Counted from the first letter of the stretch, positions 26,387-35,756 are shown. The stretch: 58,800 nt of DNA from Saliniplasma sp051745305 (GCA_051745305.1 JBNJDY010000004.1:1-58800); one strand, 5' to 3'. A program made the numbers and translations. The notes: generated from the sequence alone by a model not told the origin.

Positions 26387-27961
26387 ATGGCCGAGGATGA
26401 AAAAAAGAGCAGATTATATAAGCTCAAACCTCTCGTGGATAGAATGCCCGCAGTCAAGCAACCGGAAGGGCACGTTCATTTTCGGAGGAAGATAATCTGG
26501 ACCATATTGGTATTAGTTATTTATTTATGCATGACGAATATCCTTGTTTATGGTTTAGATCCAGCACAAACAATGGACTTGTTTGAGCAGTTCAGAGCAA
26601 TTTTTGCTGGTGAGTCTGGTTCTATCGTACACCTCGGTATAATGCCTATTGTTAACGCATCTATTATCATGCAGCTCTTTCAGGGAGCAGATATTATAAA
26701 TCTGGATATGAAAGACGATGATGATAAAGCAGTTTATCAGAATACACAAAAATTCCTCGTAATTGTGATGATACTTGTTCAGGCGATACCTCAAGTTTAT
26801 GGTTTCTTAGTGCCTGGTCAGGGCTTTATCGAAATATTAGATGGTTTGGTTGCAGGCCAAGGATTAATGTTAGCAAGGATTATAATTGTAATACAACTTT
26901 CAATAGGTTGTTATTTACTCTTCTTGATGGATGAAGTTGTTTCTAAGTGGGGCATAGGCAGCGGTATCAGTTTATTCATCGTGGCTGGTGTAGCACAAGG
27001 TTTGTTCACTGGTATCTTTAATTGGGCACCAGATCCAGCAGGAAGATCACCAGCACCAGTTGGAGCCATTCCTAGAGCAGTTTACACCATACAGCATTCT
27101 TCAGCCCAAGAACTTTCTGGTGGTGGTTTTGAAAATTTATTGCTACAACCTCCTAACGCTTTGATAACCTTACCGACTACAATAATCATATTTTTGATGG
27201 TGGCATATGTACAATCATCTAGAGTGGAACTTCCATTGGCCCACGGTAGAGCACGTGGTGCTCGAGGAAGATATCCTCTAAAATTGATTTATGCATCAGT
27301 AATACCTGTAATTTTGGTCTCAGCTTTACTAGCAAATATTAATTTGTTTTCTATGTTGTTCTATACAAATCCAACATTCCAAAACTTCCCAATATTTGGA
27401 GAAGCTGCGTGGCTTGGTGTGTTTCAACCCGGGTCGACAGAACCTATAGCAGGTGCTACTTGGTATATCTCTAATGTTAAAGGCTTAGGTGATTGGTTAT
27501 TACCGTTGATATCGGATAGATACGCCGGTATGTTGAGTCCAGAAGGAGTAGAATGGACTTATAGTAAAGCACAGATTATAGGTAGAGTGATAGGCCACTT
27601 TATATTCATGACCGTTTTCGCTATATTATTCTCTATATTCTGGGTCAGGACTACTAACATGGATGCAGAATCGGTTGCAGAACAGATTCAAGATAGTGGT
27701 ATGCAGATTCCTGGCTTTAGAAGGGATCCAAGGGTATTAAGGAAGGTATTGGAAAGATATATTCCAGCCATCACAGTATTTAGTGGGTTCTTTATTGGAG
27801 CCTTAGCTGCTAGTGCGAATATGATAGGCACCGTTGGTGACGCAGGAGGTGTAAGTCTGTTCCTTGCCATCAGCATCTTGACTGAACTCTATGAACAGAT
27901 GGGTAAAGAGCAGATGATGGAGATGCATCCTATGCTTAGAGATTTCTTCGGAAATCAATGA
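26387..27961 (+). CDS. secY: Protein translocase subunit SecY
   Basis: 524 residues with ten membrane segments. The plug region is preceded by KIIWTILVLVIYLCMTNILVYG (first helix), GIMPIVNASIIMQLFQG is the TM2 signature and KWGIGSGISLFIVAGVAQG the TM5 region. RVELPLAHGRARGARGRYPLKLIY is the cytoplasmic loop contacted by ribosome and SRP receptor. All listed in parts. It is longer than many archaeal SecY proteins because of the external loop around residues 345-385. GGAGAG precedes the ATG after the L15 stop. Confidence 0.95.
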   Translation: MAEDEKKSRLYKLKPLVDRMPAVKQPEGHVHFRRKIIWTILVLVIYLCMTNILVYGLDPAQTMDLFEQFRAIFAGESGSIVHLGIMPIVNASIIMQLFQGADIINLDMKDDDDKAVYQNTQKFLVIVMILVQAIPQVYGFLVPGQGFIEILDGLVAGQGLMLARIIIVIQLSIGCYLLFLMDEVVSKWGIGSGISLFIVAGVAQGLFTGIFNWAPDPAGRSPAPVGAIPRAVYTIQHSSAQELSGGGFENLLLQPPNALITLPTTIIIFLMVAYVQSSRVELPLAHGRARGARGRYPLKLIYASVIPVILVSALLANINLFSMLFYTNPTFQNFPIFGEAAWLGVFQPGSTEPIAGATWYISNVKGLGDWLLPLISDRYAGMLSPEGVEWTYSKAQIIGRVIGHFIFMTVFAILFSIFWVRTTNMDAESVAEQIQDSGMQIPGFRRDPRVLRKVLERYIPAITVFSGFFIGALAASANMIGTVGDAGGVSLFLAISILTELYEQMGKEQMMEMHPMLRDFFGNQ

Positions 27962-27992
27962 TAAGCTGTCTTACATAAAGATAGGTGTTTGA

Positions 27993-28703
27993 ATGACTGA
28001 AAAAGAGGAAGAAGAAACCATCGAAGACGATATTAAAGACGATGATGAACCCAAAGAATTGTTTAGCTTAAGGAGATTCATCTACATATTTCTAGGCATC
28101 TTGACACTAATGGTGATGTTCGATGAAGGTTTAAGAGCATCTATGGGTGACCTCCTCGGAATTGTTTTAGAACCTATCGTAGGTTTCGATGGCAGTTATC
28201 CTGTTTTAACACTTGTGATCACTGGTTCATTGATGATAGCATTTTCCACCCTTGTAAGAGATATGTTCATCGATTGGGTTGAAATGGCTGAAATACAAAA
28301 GAAAACATCGGCCTTCCAAAAAGACATGATGGAGGCCAAGAAAGCTAATCAAAGCACAAAGGTCAAGAAAATGGAGAAGATCCAGCCTGAGATATCCAAA
28401 CTACAGATGAAAACATTCAAACCTCAGATAAAATCCATGGCGATCACGATGTTGGTGATCATATCGATATTTGGATGGTTGTGGTCTTTTCTGGAAGGTT
28501 TACAGAATGATACTTTTTCTGTTCCCTGGTCACTTAACGCAAGTTTTCTTAAGATGTATAATCTAGGTCCGATACCATTTCCACAATGGATCGGTGTTTA
28601 CATGCTGTTGTCCATTCCTTTAGGTCAGGTATTAAGGGTTACTTTACAGATATTAACTTTTAAAAATAAGATGGACGATGAAGATTTGAGGGCGTCTGAA
28701 TGA
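27993..28703 (+). CDS. EMC3/TMCO1/Oxa1-like membrane insertase (DUF106)
   Basis: 236 residues. After an acidic N-terminus there are membrane helices near residues 25-45, 68-90, 150-170 and 195-220, with a cytoplasmic coiled-coil region (KKTSAFQKDMMEAKKANQSTK...EISKLQ) between helices one-two and three. This is the archaeal DUF106 family, distant relative of YidC/Oxa1/Get1/EMC3, thought to insert membrane proteins. It directly follows secY, with AGGTG before the ATG. The usual adk gene between the two is absent. Confidence 0.88.
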   Translation: MTEKEEEETIEDDIKDDDEPKELFSLRRFIYIFLGILTLMVMFDEGLRASMGDLLGIVLEPIVGFDGSYPVLTLVITGSLMIAFSTLVRDMFIDWVEMAEIQKKTSAFQKDMMEAKKANQSTKVKKMEKIQPEISKLQMKTFKPQIKSMAITMLVIISIFGWLWSFLEGLQNDTFSVPWSLNASFLKMYNLGPIPFPQWIGVYMLLSIPLGQVLRVTLQILTFKNKMDDEDLRASE

Positions 28704-29248
28704 CTGACTTCGAAGAAGTTATAATCACAATAAGTGGATTACCAGGTAGCGGTACTAGTACTGCAGCTAAACTATTAAGTCAAAAAACCGAGATGAATGT
28801 AATTTCAACTGGCGAAATTTTTAGAGAATTAGCTAAAGAAAGAGGATATAGTGTAGAAGAATTCGGTGAAGTTGCTGAGAACGATGAAAATATTGATATT
28901 GAACTTGATAAGAGGATTGTTAAAAAAGCTAAACCGGGATGTATTTTAGAGGGTAGGTTAACTGGACATATGCTTTCTAAGTCAAATAAAGTTGCTTATA
29001 AAGTTTGGATAGAAGCAGATTTAGATGCACGTATCGAAAGGATCGCAGATAGAGAACATATGGATTTAGAAAGGACAAAGAAACTGGTTAAAAAAAGAGA
29101 AATTAGCGAAAGAAAAAGATATCTTGATTATTATAAAATAGACCTTCTAGATACTGAGATCTATGACATGGTAATAGACTCAACAGAGAATTCACCTGAA
29201 GAGATAGTATCCAAAATCATCAACGGGGTTCAAGATGGACCATATTAG
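28700..29248 (+). CDS. cmk: Cytidylate kinase (archaeal type)
   Basis: 182 residues. P-loop ISGLPGSGTSTAAKLL (Gly-x-x-Gly-x-Gly-Thr-Ser) at about residues 10-25, followed by VISTGEIFRELA and the LID-like RIADREHMDLERTKKLVKKRE. It phosphorylates CMP/dCMP. It overlaps the DUF106 stop by 4 nt and cbf5 by 14 nt. Confidence 0.9.
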   Translation: MTDFEEVIITISGLPGSGTSTAAKLLSQKTEMNVISTGEIFRELAKERGYSVEEFGEVAENDENIDIELDKRIVKKAKPGCILEGRLTGHMLSKSNKVAYKVWIEADLDARIERIADREHMDLERTKKLVKKREISERKRYLDYYKIDLLDTEIYDMVIDSTENSPEEIVSKIINGVQDGPY

Positions 29249-30179
29249 AGAAAAAGTCAATACCTTATCTGAATGGGGTAAATATCCTCACGAAAGAAGT
29301 ATAGATGAAGCGTTGAAAAGGTCATTAATCATTATCGACAAACCACCAGGACCCACAAGTCATCAGGTTTCAGCATGGATTCAGGAATTATTTGATTGCA
29401 AAGCGGGTCACAGTGGAACTTTAGATCCACAAGTAACTGGTGTATTACCCATGGGTTTAGGATACTCTGTAAGGGTTATCGACCTTCTCCATAATGTTCC
29501 AAAAGAGTACATAGCTGCTATGCATTTTCATAGTAATGTTGATTTCAGTCAAGTTAATGAAATCTTAAAAGAATTTCATGGTGAGATTTACCAGACACCT
29601 CCCCTAAGATCAGGGGTAAAAAAGGAAAGAAGGATTAGGAAGATATATGAAATCGAGATTTTAGATCATACCGGGAGAGATTTTTTACTATATGTTAGAT
29701 GCGAATCTGGAACTTATATCCGAACGCTATGTAAGGACATCGGTAAAGCTGCTGGAACTAGAGGTCACATGATGGACCTTCGCAGGACAAAATCCGGTGT
29801 TTTTTTAGAAGAGGAAAGCCATATTTTACAAGATATTAAAGATGCGTTAATATCTTACAAAAATGGAGATGCTAAAGAGTTGATGGAAATGTTGGTTCCA
29901 TATGAAAGTGCTTTAGAAGTATTTCCCAAACTTAGAATCAAGGAAACCGCCGCTGGTTCTGTACTAAATGGAGCGGATCTTGCGGCTCCAGGTATTTTGG
30001 AGATGGAAGATTTTGCTAGAACTGATACCGTTTCAATATTTTCTTCAAAAGATGAAGGTATCGCTATAGGCAAAGCAATTTTTAGTGCAGAAGATATAAT
30101 GGATATGGATGAAGGTCTTGTCGTTAGAACTGATAGGGTTTTCCATCCCACCGGTGAATATCCTAAAAAATGGAAATAG
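29235..30179 (+). CDS. cbf5: tRNA/rRNA pseudouridine synthase Cbf5/TruB
   Basis: 314 residues. IIDKPPGPTSHQVSAWIQ, the catalytic-aspartate motif GHSGTLDPQVTGVLPMG (Asp at about 63) and YIRTLCKDIG define the TruB family. A PUA domain fills the last ~75 residues (VLNGADLAAPGI). Archaeal Cbf5 works in H/ACA ribonucleoproteins and, alone, on tRNA U55. L14e, which normally precedes it, is absent here. It ends the ribosomal operon. Confidence 0.93.
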   Translation: MDHIREKVNTLSEWGKYPHERSIDEALKRSLIIIDKPPGPTSHQVSAWIQELFDCKAGHSGTLDPQVTGVLPMGLGYSVRVIDLLHNVPKEYIAAMHFHSNVDFSQVNEILKEFHGEIYQTPPLRSGVKKERRIRKIYEIEILDHTGRDFLLYVRCESGTYIRTLCKDIGKAAGTRGHMMDLRRTKSGVFLEEESHILQDIKDALISYKNGDAKELMEMLVPYESALEVFPKLRIKETAAGSVLNGADLAAPGILEMEDFARTDTVSIFSSKDEGIAIGKAIFSAEDIMDMDEGLVVRTDRVFHPTGEYPKKWK

Positions 30180-30180
30180 A

Positions 30181-30190
30181 TTATATATTA
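30181..30190 (+). promoter_or_regulatory. TATA box of tRNA-Ser gene
   Basis: TTATATATTA right after the cbf5 stop, about 38 nt before the tRNA, so the tRNA has its own promoter and a short 5' leader for RNase P. Confidence 0.45.
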
Positions 30191-30222
30191 CCTTGTTTTC
30201 ACATTAAACAGCTAATACACGT

Positions 30223-30307
30223 GCCGAGATAGCTCAGTCTGGTAAGGCGCGAGATTGGAGATCTCGTGGTGCTTTGCACCTCGGGGGTTCGAATCCCTCT
30301 CTCGGCG
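30223..30307 (+). tRNA. tRNA-Ser (anticodon GGA)
   Basis: The acceptor stem GCCGAGA pairs perfectly with TCTCGGC, followed by discriminator G, as expected for serine. The anticodon arm is CGAGA-TTGGAGA-TCTCG, giving anticodon GGA (codons UCC/UCU). The long variable arm GGTGC-TTT-GCACC is the class II mark of serine tRNA, and the T arm has loop TTCGAAT. No intron. The CCA end is not encoded. Confidence 0.95.
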
Positions 30308-30436
30308 CTTTTATTTAAGTCTTGATCATAATTATTATAAATTTTAATATAATTGTCTGGCATTATAATTATCCAAGAATGAAAAATATATATAGTATCA
30401 TTTCTACGGGGGGTTGTTTATGGAGAAAATGAAAAT

Positions 30437-31072
30437 ATGGGATACAAAGGGAATAGGAAATATGATGGTAGATCTAGAGGGAAAAAGCCTGACGGTGCAA
30501 GATATAAAACAGGTATTTATTTGATTACTATTTCAGTAATAGGGTTGATCTTAGGTTTTGTTTTGCCTTGGGTTAAAGTGCTCGGTGACGAATTGTTATC
30601 CGCATTATTAGATTTAGCGATGGGTAGCATGTTTATTAAAAGTGATTTTTTTGTATTGTTGATCGCTATACTGATCTCAGGAATAATTATACTTCTAATT
30701 AGCTTCTTCGAGGATATAGAATTATTTTCATCAATAAGATCAAGCTGGACAAGGTTAGTATTGGGAAATATATTGGTGATATTATCGATCCTATTCATTT
30801 TATTATCACTTTATTATTTAGGTGTCATGATATCCTTCAATAAATTAACTATTATGTCAGAAGAAATTAATGGCATATTATTCACACCCGCACCCCTTTC
30901 TTTTATTGCTTTAGGAATAATATCATTTAATATCAGTATGGGTGCAGTAAAAAAGGAGTTTTCTGCTTTAAAGTTCAAAACAAAACTAGAAGAAAAACAT
31001 AAAGTGAAAAGACCAGTGAAAAAGCCGATTAAAAAGCCGATTAAAAAGTCAGTTAAAAAGGGAGGGGATTAA
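30437..31072 (+). CDS. Unknown membrane protein with lysine/proline repeat tail
   Basis: 211 residues with four predicted membrane helices (about 28-48, 68-90, 105-130, 150-170). The cytoplasmic tail consists of near-exact repeats of the unit KKPIKKP. I do not recognise the family. Start uncertain: the ATG at 30437 has GGAG about 10 nt upstream, while another ATG at 30421 preceded by GGGGGG opens a 34-codon out-of-frame ORF. A TATA box (AATATATATAG) lies near 30384-30394. It is followed after 3 nt by a second membrane protein, so the pair is probably an operon. Confidence 0.7.
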   Translation: MGYKGNRKYDGRSRGKKPDGARYKTGIYLITISVIGLILGFVLPWVKVLGDELLSALLDLAMGSMFIKSDFFVLLIAILISGIIILLISFFEDIELFSSIRSSWTRLVLGNILVILSILFILLSLYYLGVMISFNKLTIMSEEINGILFTPAPLSFIALGIISFNISMGAVKKEFSALKFKTKLEEKHKVKRPVKKPIKKPIKKSVKKGGD

Positions 31073-31075
31073 GAT

Positions 31076-31885
31076 ATGAAGATCACTAAGAAATTAATAG
31101 AACGTATGTTGATGTTTATTTTCTATATTGCTTTAGTAGGGTTGATCTTAACCCCCGTTCTTCCATGGATCACCGAAGATGTAGTTGGTGAAGAAAGTAG
31201 AGTATGGATTTCAAAACTAGAAATTTCTAATTCAGATAATGAAAATATTTCAAGTATAAATAGCAATATTAACTATGCTAGTACCGGTTTTGGTTTTGGT
31301 ATTTTATTTGCTTTGATTGGAAGAGTAGGTGTTCTAGCTAGGAAAATTAAGAAGAAACTTTTAGCAAATTATTTGGTGTTGACTTCTATCCCACTCTTTT
31401 TATCTTCAGCGATAGCATTGATCTTCAGCGTTCGGGTGTTATTGATGATAAATAATCTAGGGGACCCTTATGGACTTGGATACAATTATGTTCCTATCTC
31501 TTTGGCTATACCTTTATTATTCGTGTCTTTGCTGTTCGCCTATATTACCGTACCGAGAGCCCTAAAAGGGATAGAAATCGAAAAAAGTAAAGGGTATTAT
31601 AAGGGACCAAAAACAGATCTAGGTGAAATCTCTCAGCGAGATTCTCTAATAGGTTATACAAAATTGGCTGAACGAGACGTTGAGGAAGATGAAAACTCAG
31701 ATATCGTTAATAACTATACATGTATCAGATGTGGTGAAGAGGTAGAGAACGAAGCACTTCTTTGTCGAAAGTGTGGGAATAACCTATCCGTAAAATGTCC
31801 AAACTGTGATACGATTTATGCAGAGAGTAAGGAAGAATGCCCTGAATGTGGTATGTCCCCTTATGATTTACTTGAACTTGAGTAA
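31076..31885 (+). CDS. Unknown four-TM membrane protein with C-terminal double zinc ribbon
   Basis: 269 residues. Helices at about 12-32, 68-88, 100-122 and 138-160 resemble the preceding gene in layout (first helix then an LPW motif), so the two may be distant paralogues. The C-terminal cytoplasmic part has CIRCGEEVENEALLCRKCG and CPNCDTIYAESKEECPECG, two zinc ribbons. Function unknown. It begins 3 nt after the previous stop. Confidence 0.75.
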   Translation: MKITKKLIERMLMFIFYIALVGLILTPVLPWITEDVVGEESRVWISKLEISNSDNENISSINSNINYASTGFGFGILFALIGRVGVLARKIKKKLLANYLVLTSIPLFLSSAIALIFSVRVLLMINNLGDPYGLGYNYVPISLAIPLLFVSLLFAYITVPRALKGIEIEKSKGYYKGPKTDLGEISQRDSLIGYTKLAERDVEEDENSDIVNNYTCIRCGEEVENEALLCRKCGNNLSVKCPNCDTIYAESKEECPECGMSPYDLLELE

Positions 31886-31889
31886 AATC

Positions 31890-31898
31890 CTTAAATAA
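31890..31898 (+). promoter_or_regulatory. TATA box of amidohydrolase gene
   Basis: CTTAAATAA centred 27 nt before the ATG at 31921, implying a leaderless transcript; no Shine-Dalgarno sequence is present. Confidence 0.55.
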
Positions 31899-31920
31899 CA
31901 TACACCGGTTTAGATTTGAT

Positions 31921-32970
31921 ATGAAACGGTACTCCGGGCCCCTGTTGACTAAACAAGGTTTCGTTCAAGTACAAATTGATATTCAAGACTCTAAAGTCGT
32001 CGAATTTGAGGAGAGCGGAGACAAAGGTGAAGATGCATTGATTATACCCACGTTTATTGATACTCATACCCACAGTGGAGACTCATTTATCAGATGTGCA
32101 CCAGAAGGTACTATTGAAGAAATCGTTGGACCTGGAGGTCTAAAACATAAGGCTCTAAATGATGCTGATGAAAATGTTATAATCGAAGGTATGCGTAGTT
32201 TTTTTACTGAAGCCAAAAAGAATGGGATATATGATGTTATTGAATTTAGGGAAGGCGGAATAGAAGGTGTACGCAGTATAAAAAAAGCTATCGAAACTTT
32301 TGATAAAAAATTCAATATCCAAATCTTCGGACGCCCTACACAGCGAAAATATAATGAAAACGAATTAAAAAAATTATTATCTCATTCTGAGGGTATAGGT
32401 CTAAGTGCATATAGAGATTGGGATAAAAACGAGTTTTTTAAAATAGCGAAAGAGGTTAACGTAAAGGGAACCCCTTTTGCTCTTCATTGTTCTGAAGACG
32501 TTAGAGAACCCTTAGAAGGTATTCTTGAATATGATATCCATCACCTAGTTCATATGATTGAAGCTACTGTAGATGACATCCAACGCTGTGCAGAAAGAAA
32601 TATCCCTATTGTGATTTGTCCTAGAAGTAATATGCAGTTCGGTAAAGTTCCAGATATACCAATGATGGTGAAAAATGGTGTCACTTTATCGTTGGGTACT
32701 GATAATGCTATGTTAGCTAGTCCAGATATGTTCAGAGAAATGGAATTTGCTTATCGGATCAGTAGATTAAAAGGAGGGGTTACAGCGGAAGATATTTTAA
32801 TGATGGCAACATGGAATCCAAGGGAAAGTTTATATCCCTCTTTGAATCTTGGAAAAACGAGAAAAAAAGAGGACACATACATGGTTCTGGATAGAAAAGA
32901 TCACGAACCTGCTTATGAGGTTGTCACTAGGATGTCTTCGAGGGATATTAAAGAGATAGTGGTGTTATGA
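31921..32970 (+). CDS. Amidohydrolase-superfamily deaminase-like protein
   Basis: 349 residues of the metal-dependent amidohydrolase fold. The metal motif is THTHSGD (about residues 46-52). Later strands carry FALHCSEDV, HHLVHMIEA, IVICPRSNMQFG and the SLGTDNAM aspartate. This set resembles the cytosine/guanine/MTA deaminase branch (COG0402), so a purine-related deaminase is likely, but the substrate cannot be assigned. Leaderless start. The stop overlaps the usp gene (ATGA), and the following CBS and glyS genes are close behind. Confidence 0.8.
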   Translation: MKRYSGPLLTKQGFVQVQIDIQDSKVVEFEESGDKGEDALIIPTFIDTHTHSGDSFIRCAPEGTIEEIVGPGGLKHKALNDADENVIIEGMRSFFTEAKKNGIYDVIEFREGGIEGVRSIKKAIETFDKKFNIQIFGRPTQRKYNENELKKLLSHSEGIGLSAYRDWDKNEFFKIAKEVNVKGTPFALHCSEDVREPLEGILEYDIHHLVHMIEATVDDIQRCAERNIPIVICPRSNMQFGKVPDIPMMVKNGVTLSLGTDNAMLASPDMFREMEFAYRISRLKGGVTAEDILMMATWNPRESLYPSLNLGKTRKKEDTYMVLDRKDHEPAYEVVTRMSSRDIKEIVVL

Positions 32971-33413
32971 ACATGGAAAGCTACAAAAAAATATTGATAC
33001 CTACCGATGGTTCAAAAGCAAATTCAATAGCTGTTGAGAAAGGACTTTCTTTAGCTAGACTTCTCGGCGCAAAAGCAAAGATCTTGTTTGTAGTCGATAC
33101 AACAACTTTCATAGATCTACCACCTGACGATTTAGTTACAAATATAACGAGTCATATGAAAAACAAAGGTGAAGACGTTCTTGATGATATCGAAGAAAGA
33201 GCTGATGAAGTTGGTGTAGATATCGAGAGGAGTGTAAAAGAGGGTCACCCTGCTGAAGTTATTATTGAAGAGTCTAGCGAATCTGACATCATAGTCATTG
33301 GCACTCATGGACGATCAGGCTTTTCTAGATTATTATTGGGTAGTACCGCTGAAAAAGTGATTAGACATGCAGAGTGTCCTGTTATGGTTATCAAGATAAA
33401 AGAGGATGAGTAA
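32967..33413 (+). CDS. Universal stress protein, UspA family
   Basis: 148 residues. ILIPTDGSKANSIAVEKG at the N-terminus and the ATP-binding GTHGRSGFSRLLLGSTAEKVIRHAECPVMVI (G-2x-G-9x-G-S/T), in parts, show an ATP-binding-type Usp. Its role is unknown. Overlaps the amidohydrolase by 4 nt and precedes a CBS protein by 2 nt. Usp and CBS proteins both bind adenylates, and the pairing suggests energy-state sensing (inference). Confidence 0.9.
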   Translation: MNMESYKKILIPTDGSKANSIAVEKGLSLARLLGAKAKILFVVDTTTFIDLPPDDLVTNITSHMKNKGEDVLDDIEERADEVGVDIERSVKEGHPAEVIIEESSESDIIVIGTHGRSGFSRLLLGSTAEKVIRHAECPVMVIKIKEDE

Positions 33414-33415
33414 AT

Positions 33416-34255
33416 ATGGAAAACGTAGAAGATTTGATGACGAAAGACCCAGTAGTAGCAGAGCTACCGGGTAATCGAAGAGATGTTATGAAAATGATGG
33501 TGGAAAATAAATTAACTGGAGTACCTATAGTTAAAGATGGTATCCTAAAAGGTTTCCTTAGTAGGCACGATATTTTCGAACATCCCGATGAAGATCAACT
33601 TGCTTTGATTTACAGAAAAAGTCATCCTTGTGTAGCTGTAGATGATTCACTGCAAAAGGCTGCTGAATTATTTGTAGAAGAAAATGTACATTACCTACCA
33701 GTTACGGAGAACGGCGGCGAGTGTGTAGGTATAATAACTACCGCGGATATGCTGGAATATGTAGAAAAACTCGGAATGGATATTCCTGTAGGCAAAACTG
33801 CTAGTAGTCCTTGTGTACCTATCTATGAAGGCACACCGATAAAGATAGCGCTTCAAACTATGAAACTCACTGGGATTTATGCATTCCCAGTGGTCGATAA
33901 AGACACTACCCTTGTTGGAATTATCACAGATAGAGATTTGTTTAACCTATCTGAAATAAACGGTGAACTTATGGTATCTGAACTTGGATTAGAACAGGAT
34001 GAAAATACATGGTCATGGCAGGGTTTAAAGAATATAATGAAATTGTATTACGAAAAATCTAAATTCGAACTGCCTGATATAACTGTAAAAGAAGCAATGG
34101 TAAAAGAACCCATCTCTGTTTTCCATGGTACTGATATCTACGAGGCTGCAAGAATAATGAGGAGGAACGATTATGGCCAACTTCCCGTGGTAGATGAAAC
34201 AGATAGATTGGAAACTATGGTATATGAACTCGATCTTCTAGCAGCTATCATATGA
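33416..34255 (+). CDS. Four-CBS-domain protein
   Basis: 279 residues made entirely of two CBS pairs. Copies start near residues 4 (VEDLMTKDPVVAELPG), 72 (HPCVAVDDSLQKAAELF), 128 (TASSPCVPIYEGTPIKIAL) and 220 (VKEAMVKEPISVFHG). GFLSRHDIFE, GIITTADMLE, GIITDRDLF mark the conserved strand-helix ends, while the fourth copy ends MVYELDLLA, a weaker match. CBS pairs usually bind AMP, ATP or SAM. Between a Usp gene and glyS. Confidence 0.88.
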   Translation: MENVEDLMTKDPVVAELPGNRRDVMKMMVENKLTGVPIVKDGILKGFLSRHDIFEHPDEDQLALIYRKSHPCVAVDDSLQKAAELFVEENVHYLPVTENGGECVGIITTADMLEYVEKLGMDIPVGKTASSPCVPIYEGTPIKIALQTMKLTGIYAFPVVDKDTTLVGIITDRDLFNLSEINGELMVSELGLEQDENTWSWQGLKNIMKLYYEKSKFELPDITVKEAMVKEPISVFHGTDIYEAARIMRRNDYGQLPVVDETDRLETMVYELDLLAAII

Positions 34256-34265
34256 GGTTTTTGAA

Positions 34266-35756
34266 ATGGTAAATAGTGAAGACTTAGAATCGATGTGCAA
34301 GAGAAGAGGTTTTGTTTGGCAGAGTGCTGAGATTTATGGTGGAGAATCTGGTTTCTATGATTACGGTCACCTTGGCACAAAACTTAAGGAAAAATGGAAA
34401 AAAGCTTGGAAAGATTTCTTTTTGGGATTGGATGAAAATTATCATCTTTTAGATACAACTAACATATTACCTTACAAGGCCCTTGATGCATCTGGTCATG
34501 TCGACCACTTTTCTGATATTTTGATCAAATGTAAGAGATGTGGTTCTTCGTACAGGGGTGACCATATAATAGAAGACGAAACTGGAGAGAGTGCTGAATG
34601 GATGGGTCTAGAAGAGATTAAAAGTAAACTCGCCGAGCTGGAAGTACAGTGCCCCAATTGTGGCGGAGATTTCATGGACCCAGAGAATTTTAATATGATG
34701 TTTAAACTTGAGATAGGTCCAACCGGAGATAATATAGGTTTCCTCAGACCAGAAACCGCTCAGGGCATATATCTAAATTTCAATCGAGAGTATCGTGCCC
34801 TTCGTAAAAGGATGCCTATGGGTTTAGCTACCATCGGACGGGCGTATAGAAATGAGATATCACCGAGACAAGGACTCTTCCGCCAGAGGGAGTTCGAACA
34901 GGCAGAATTACAGATTTTTTTTGTACCTTCTGTCCATAAGAAATTTTTCAAAGAAAAATATAACAATGAAGAAAAGATCCAAATGAGGATTAAAAGACCT
35001 GATTGGGAAGAAACTAAAGAAACTGATGTTACAGAAATGGAAGATCTACCTGAATTTTTTCTCTATCACCTAATGAAGATATACCAATTTTATCGGGATA
35101 TTATGGAGATCAAAGAGGAAAATATCAGGTTGAGGGAACTTTCAGACGATGAAAAAGCATTTTACAATAAGATACACTTTGACCTGGAAATATATTTCGA
35201 CACATTAGGTGGATGGAAAGAAGTGGATGGTCTGCATTACAGGAGCGACTATGATCTAAAAAAACATCAAGAGAAATCCGGTAAGAAGATGTCTATCCCT
35301 ACTGATGAAGGCAGGAAAATTCCTCATGTAGTAGAACTCAGCTTTGGTGTCGACAGAAACATTTGGGCTCTTTTGGATAAAGGATATAAAACGAATGATA
35401 GAAACTGGCTAGACCTACCCCCTAAATTGGCACCTTACACTGGCGCTGTTTTTCCATTAGTCAGAAAAGATGGTTTACCAGAAAAATCTAGAGACATTTT
35501 TGAGGACTTGAATAAAGACTTTGATATGTTCTGGGATAAAAGTGGATCTATCGGAAAGAGATATGCGAGGCAGGATGAAATAGGTACTCCTTACTGCATG
35601 ACTGTAGATTATGATACTCTAGAAGAAAATACAATCACAGTTAGAGAAATACGCTCGGGAGAACAAATTCGAGTTGACGTAAATGATCTGAAAAAAGTAC
35701 TTAAGAGTCTATTAGAAGAAAAGAAAACTTTTGAGGAATATATGAAAGAGGATTAG
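34266..35756 (+). CDS. glyS: Glycyl-tRNA synthetase (archaeal/eukaryotic alpha2 type)
   Basis: 496 residues of class II aminoacyl-tRNA synthetase. RRGFVWQSAEIYGGESGFYDYG opens the catalytic domain, FLRPETAQGIYLNF (motif 2 region) and RNEISPRQGLFRQREFEQAE follow, and VVELSFGVDRNIWALLD is motif 3, in parts. A zinc-binding insert CKRCG...CPNCGG lies at about 90-140. The C-terminal anticodon domain is present; it is shorter than many archaeal GlyRS proteins. Its stop overlaps the UPF0147 stop by 3-4 nt, tail to tail. Confidence 0.94.
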   Translation: MVNSEDLESMCKRRGFVWQSAEIYGGESGFYDYGHLGTKLKEKWKKAWKDFFLGLDENYHLLDTTNILPYKALDASGHVDHFSDILIKCKRCGSSYRGDHIIEDETGESAEWMGLEEIKSKLAELEVQCPNCGGDFMDPENFNMMFKLEIGPTGDNIGFLRPETAQGIYLNFNREYRALRKRMPMGLATIGRAYRNEISPRQGLFRQREFEQAELQIFFVPSVHKKFFKEKYNNEEKIQMRIKRPDWEETKETDVTEMEDLPEFFLYHLMKIYQFYRDIMEIKEENIRLRELSDDEKAFYNKIHFDLEIYFDTLGGWKEVDGLHYRSDYDLKKHQEKSGKKMSIPTDEGRKIPHVVELSFGVDRNIWALLDKGYKTNDRNWLDLPPKLAPYTGAVFPLVRKDGLPEKSRDIFEDLNKDFDMFWDKSGSIGKRYARQDEIGTPYCMTVDYDTLEENTITVREIRSGEQIRVDVNDLKKVLKSLLEEKKTFEEYMKED

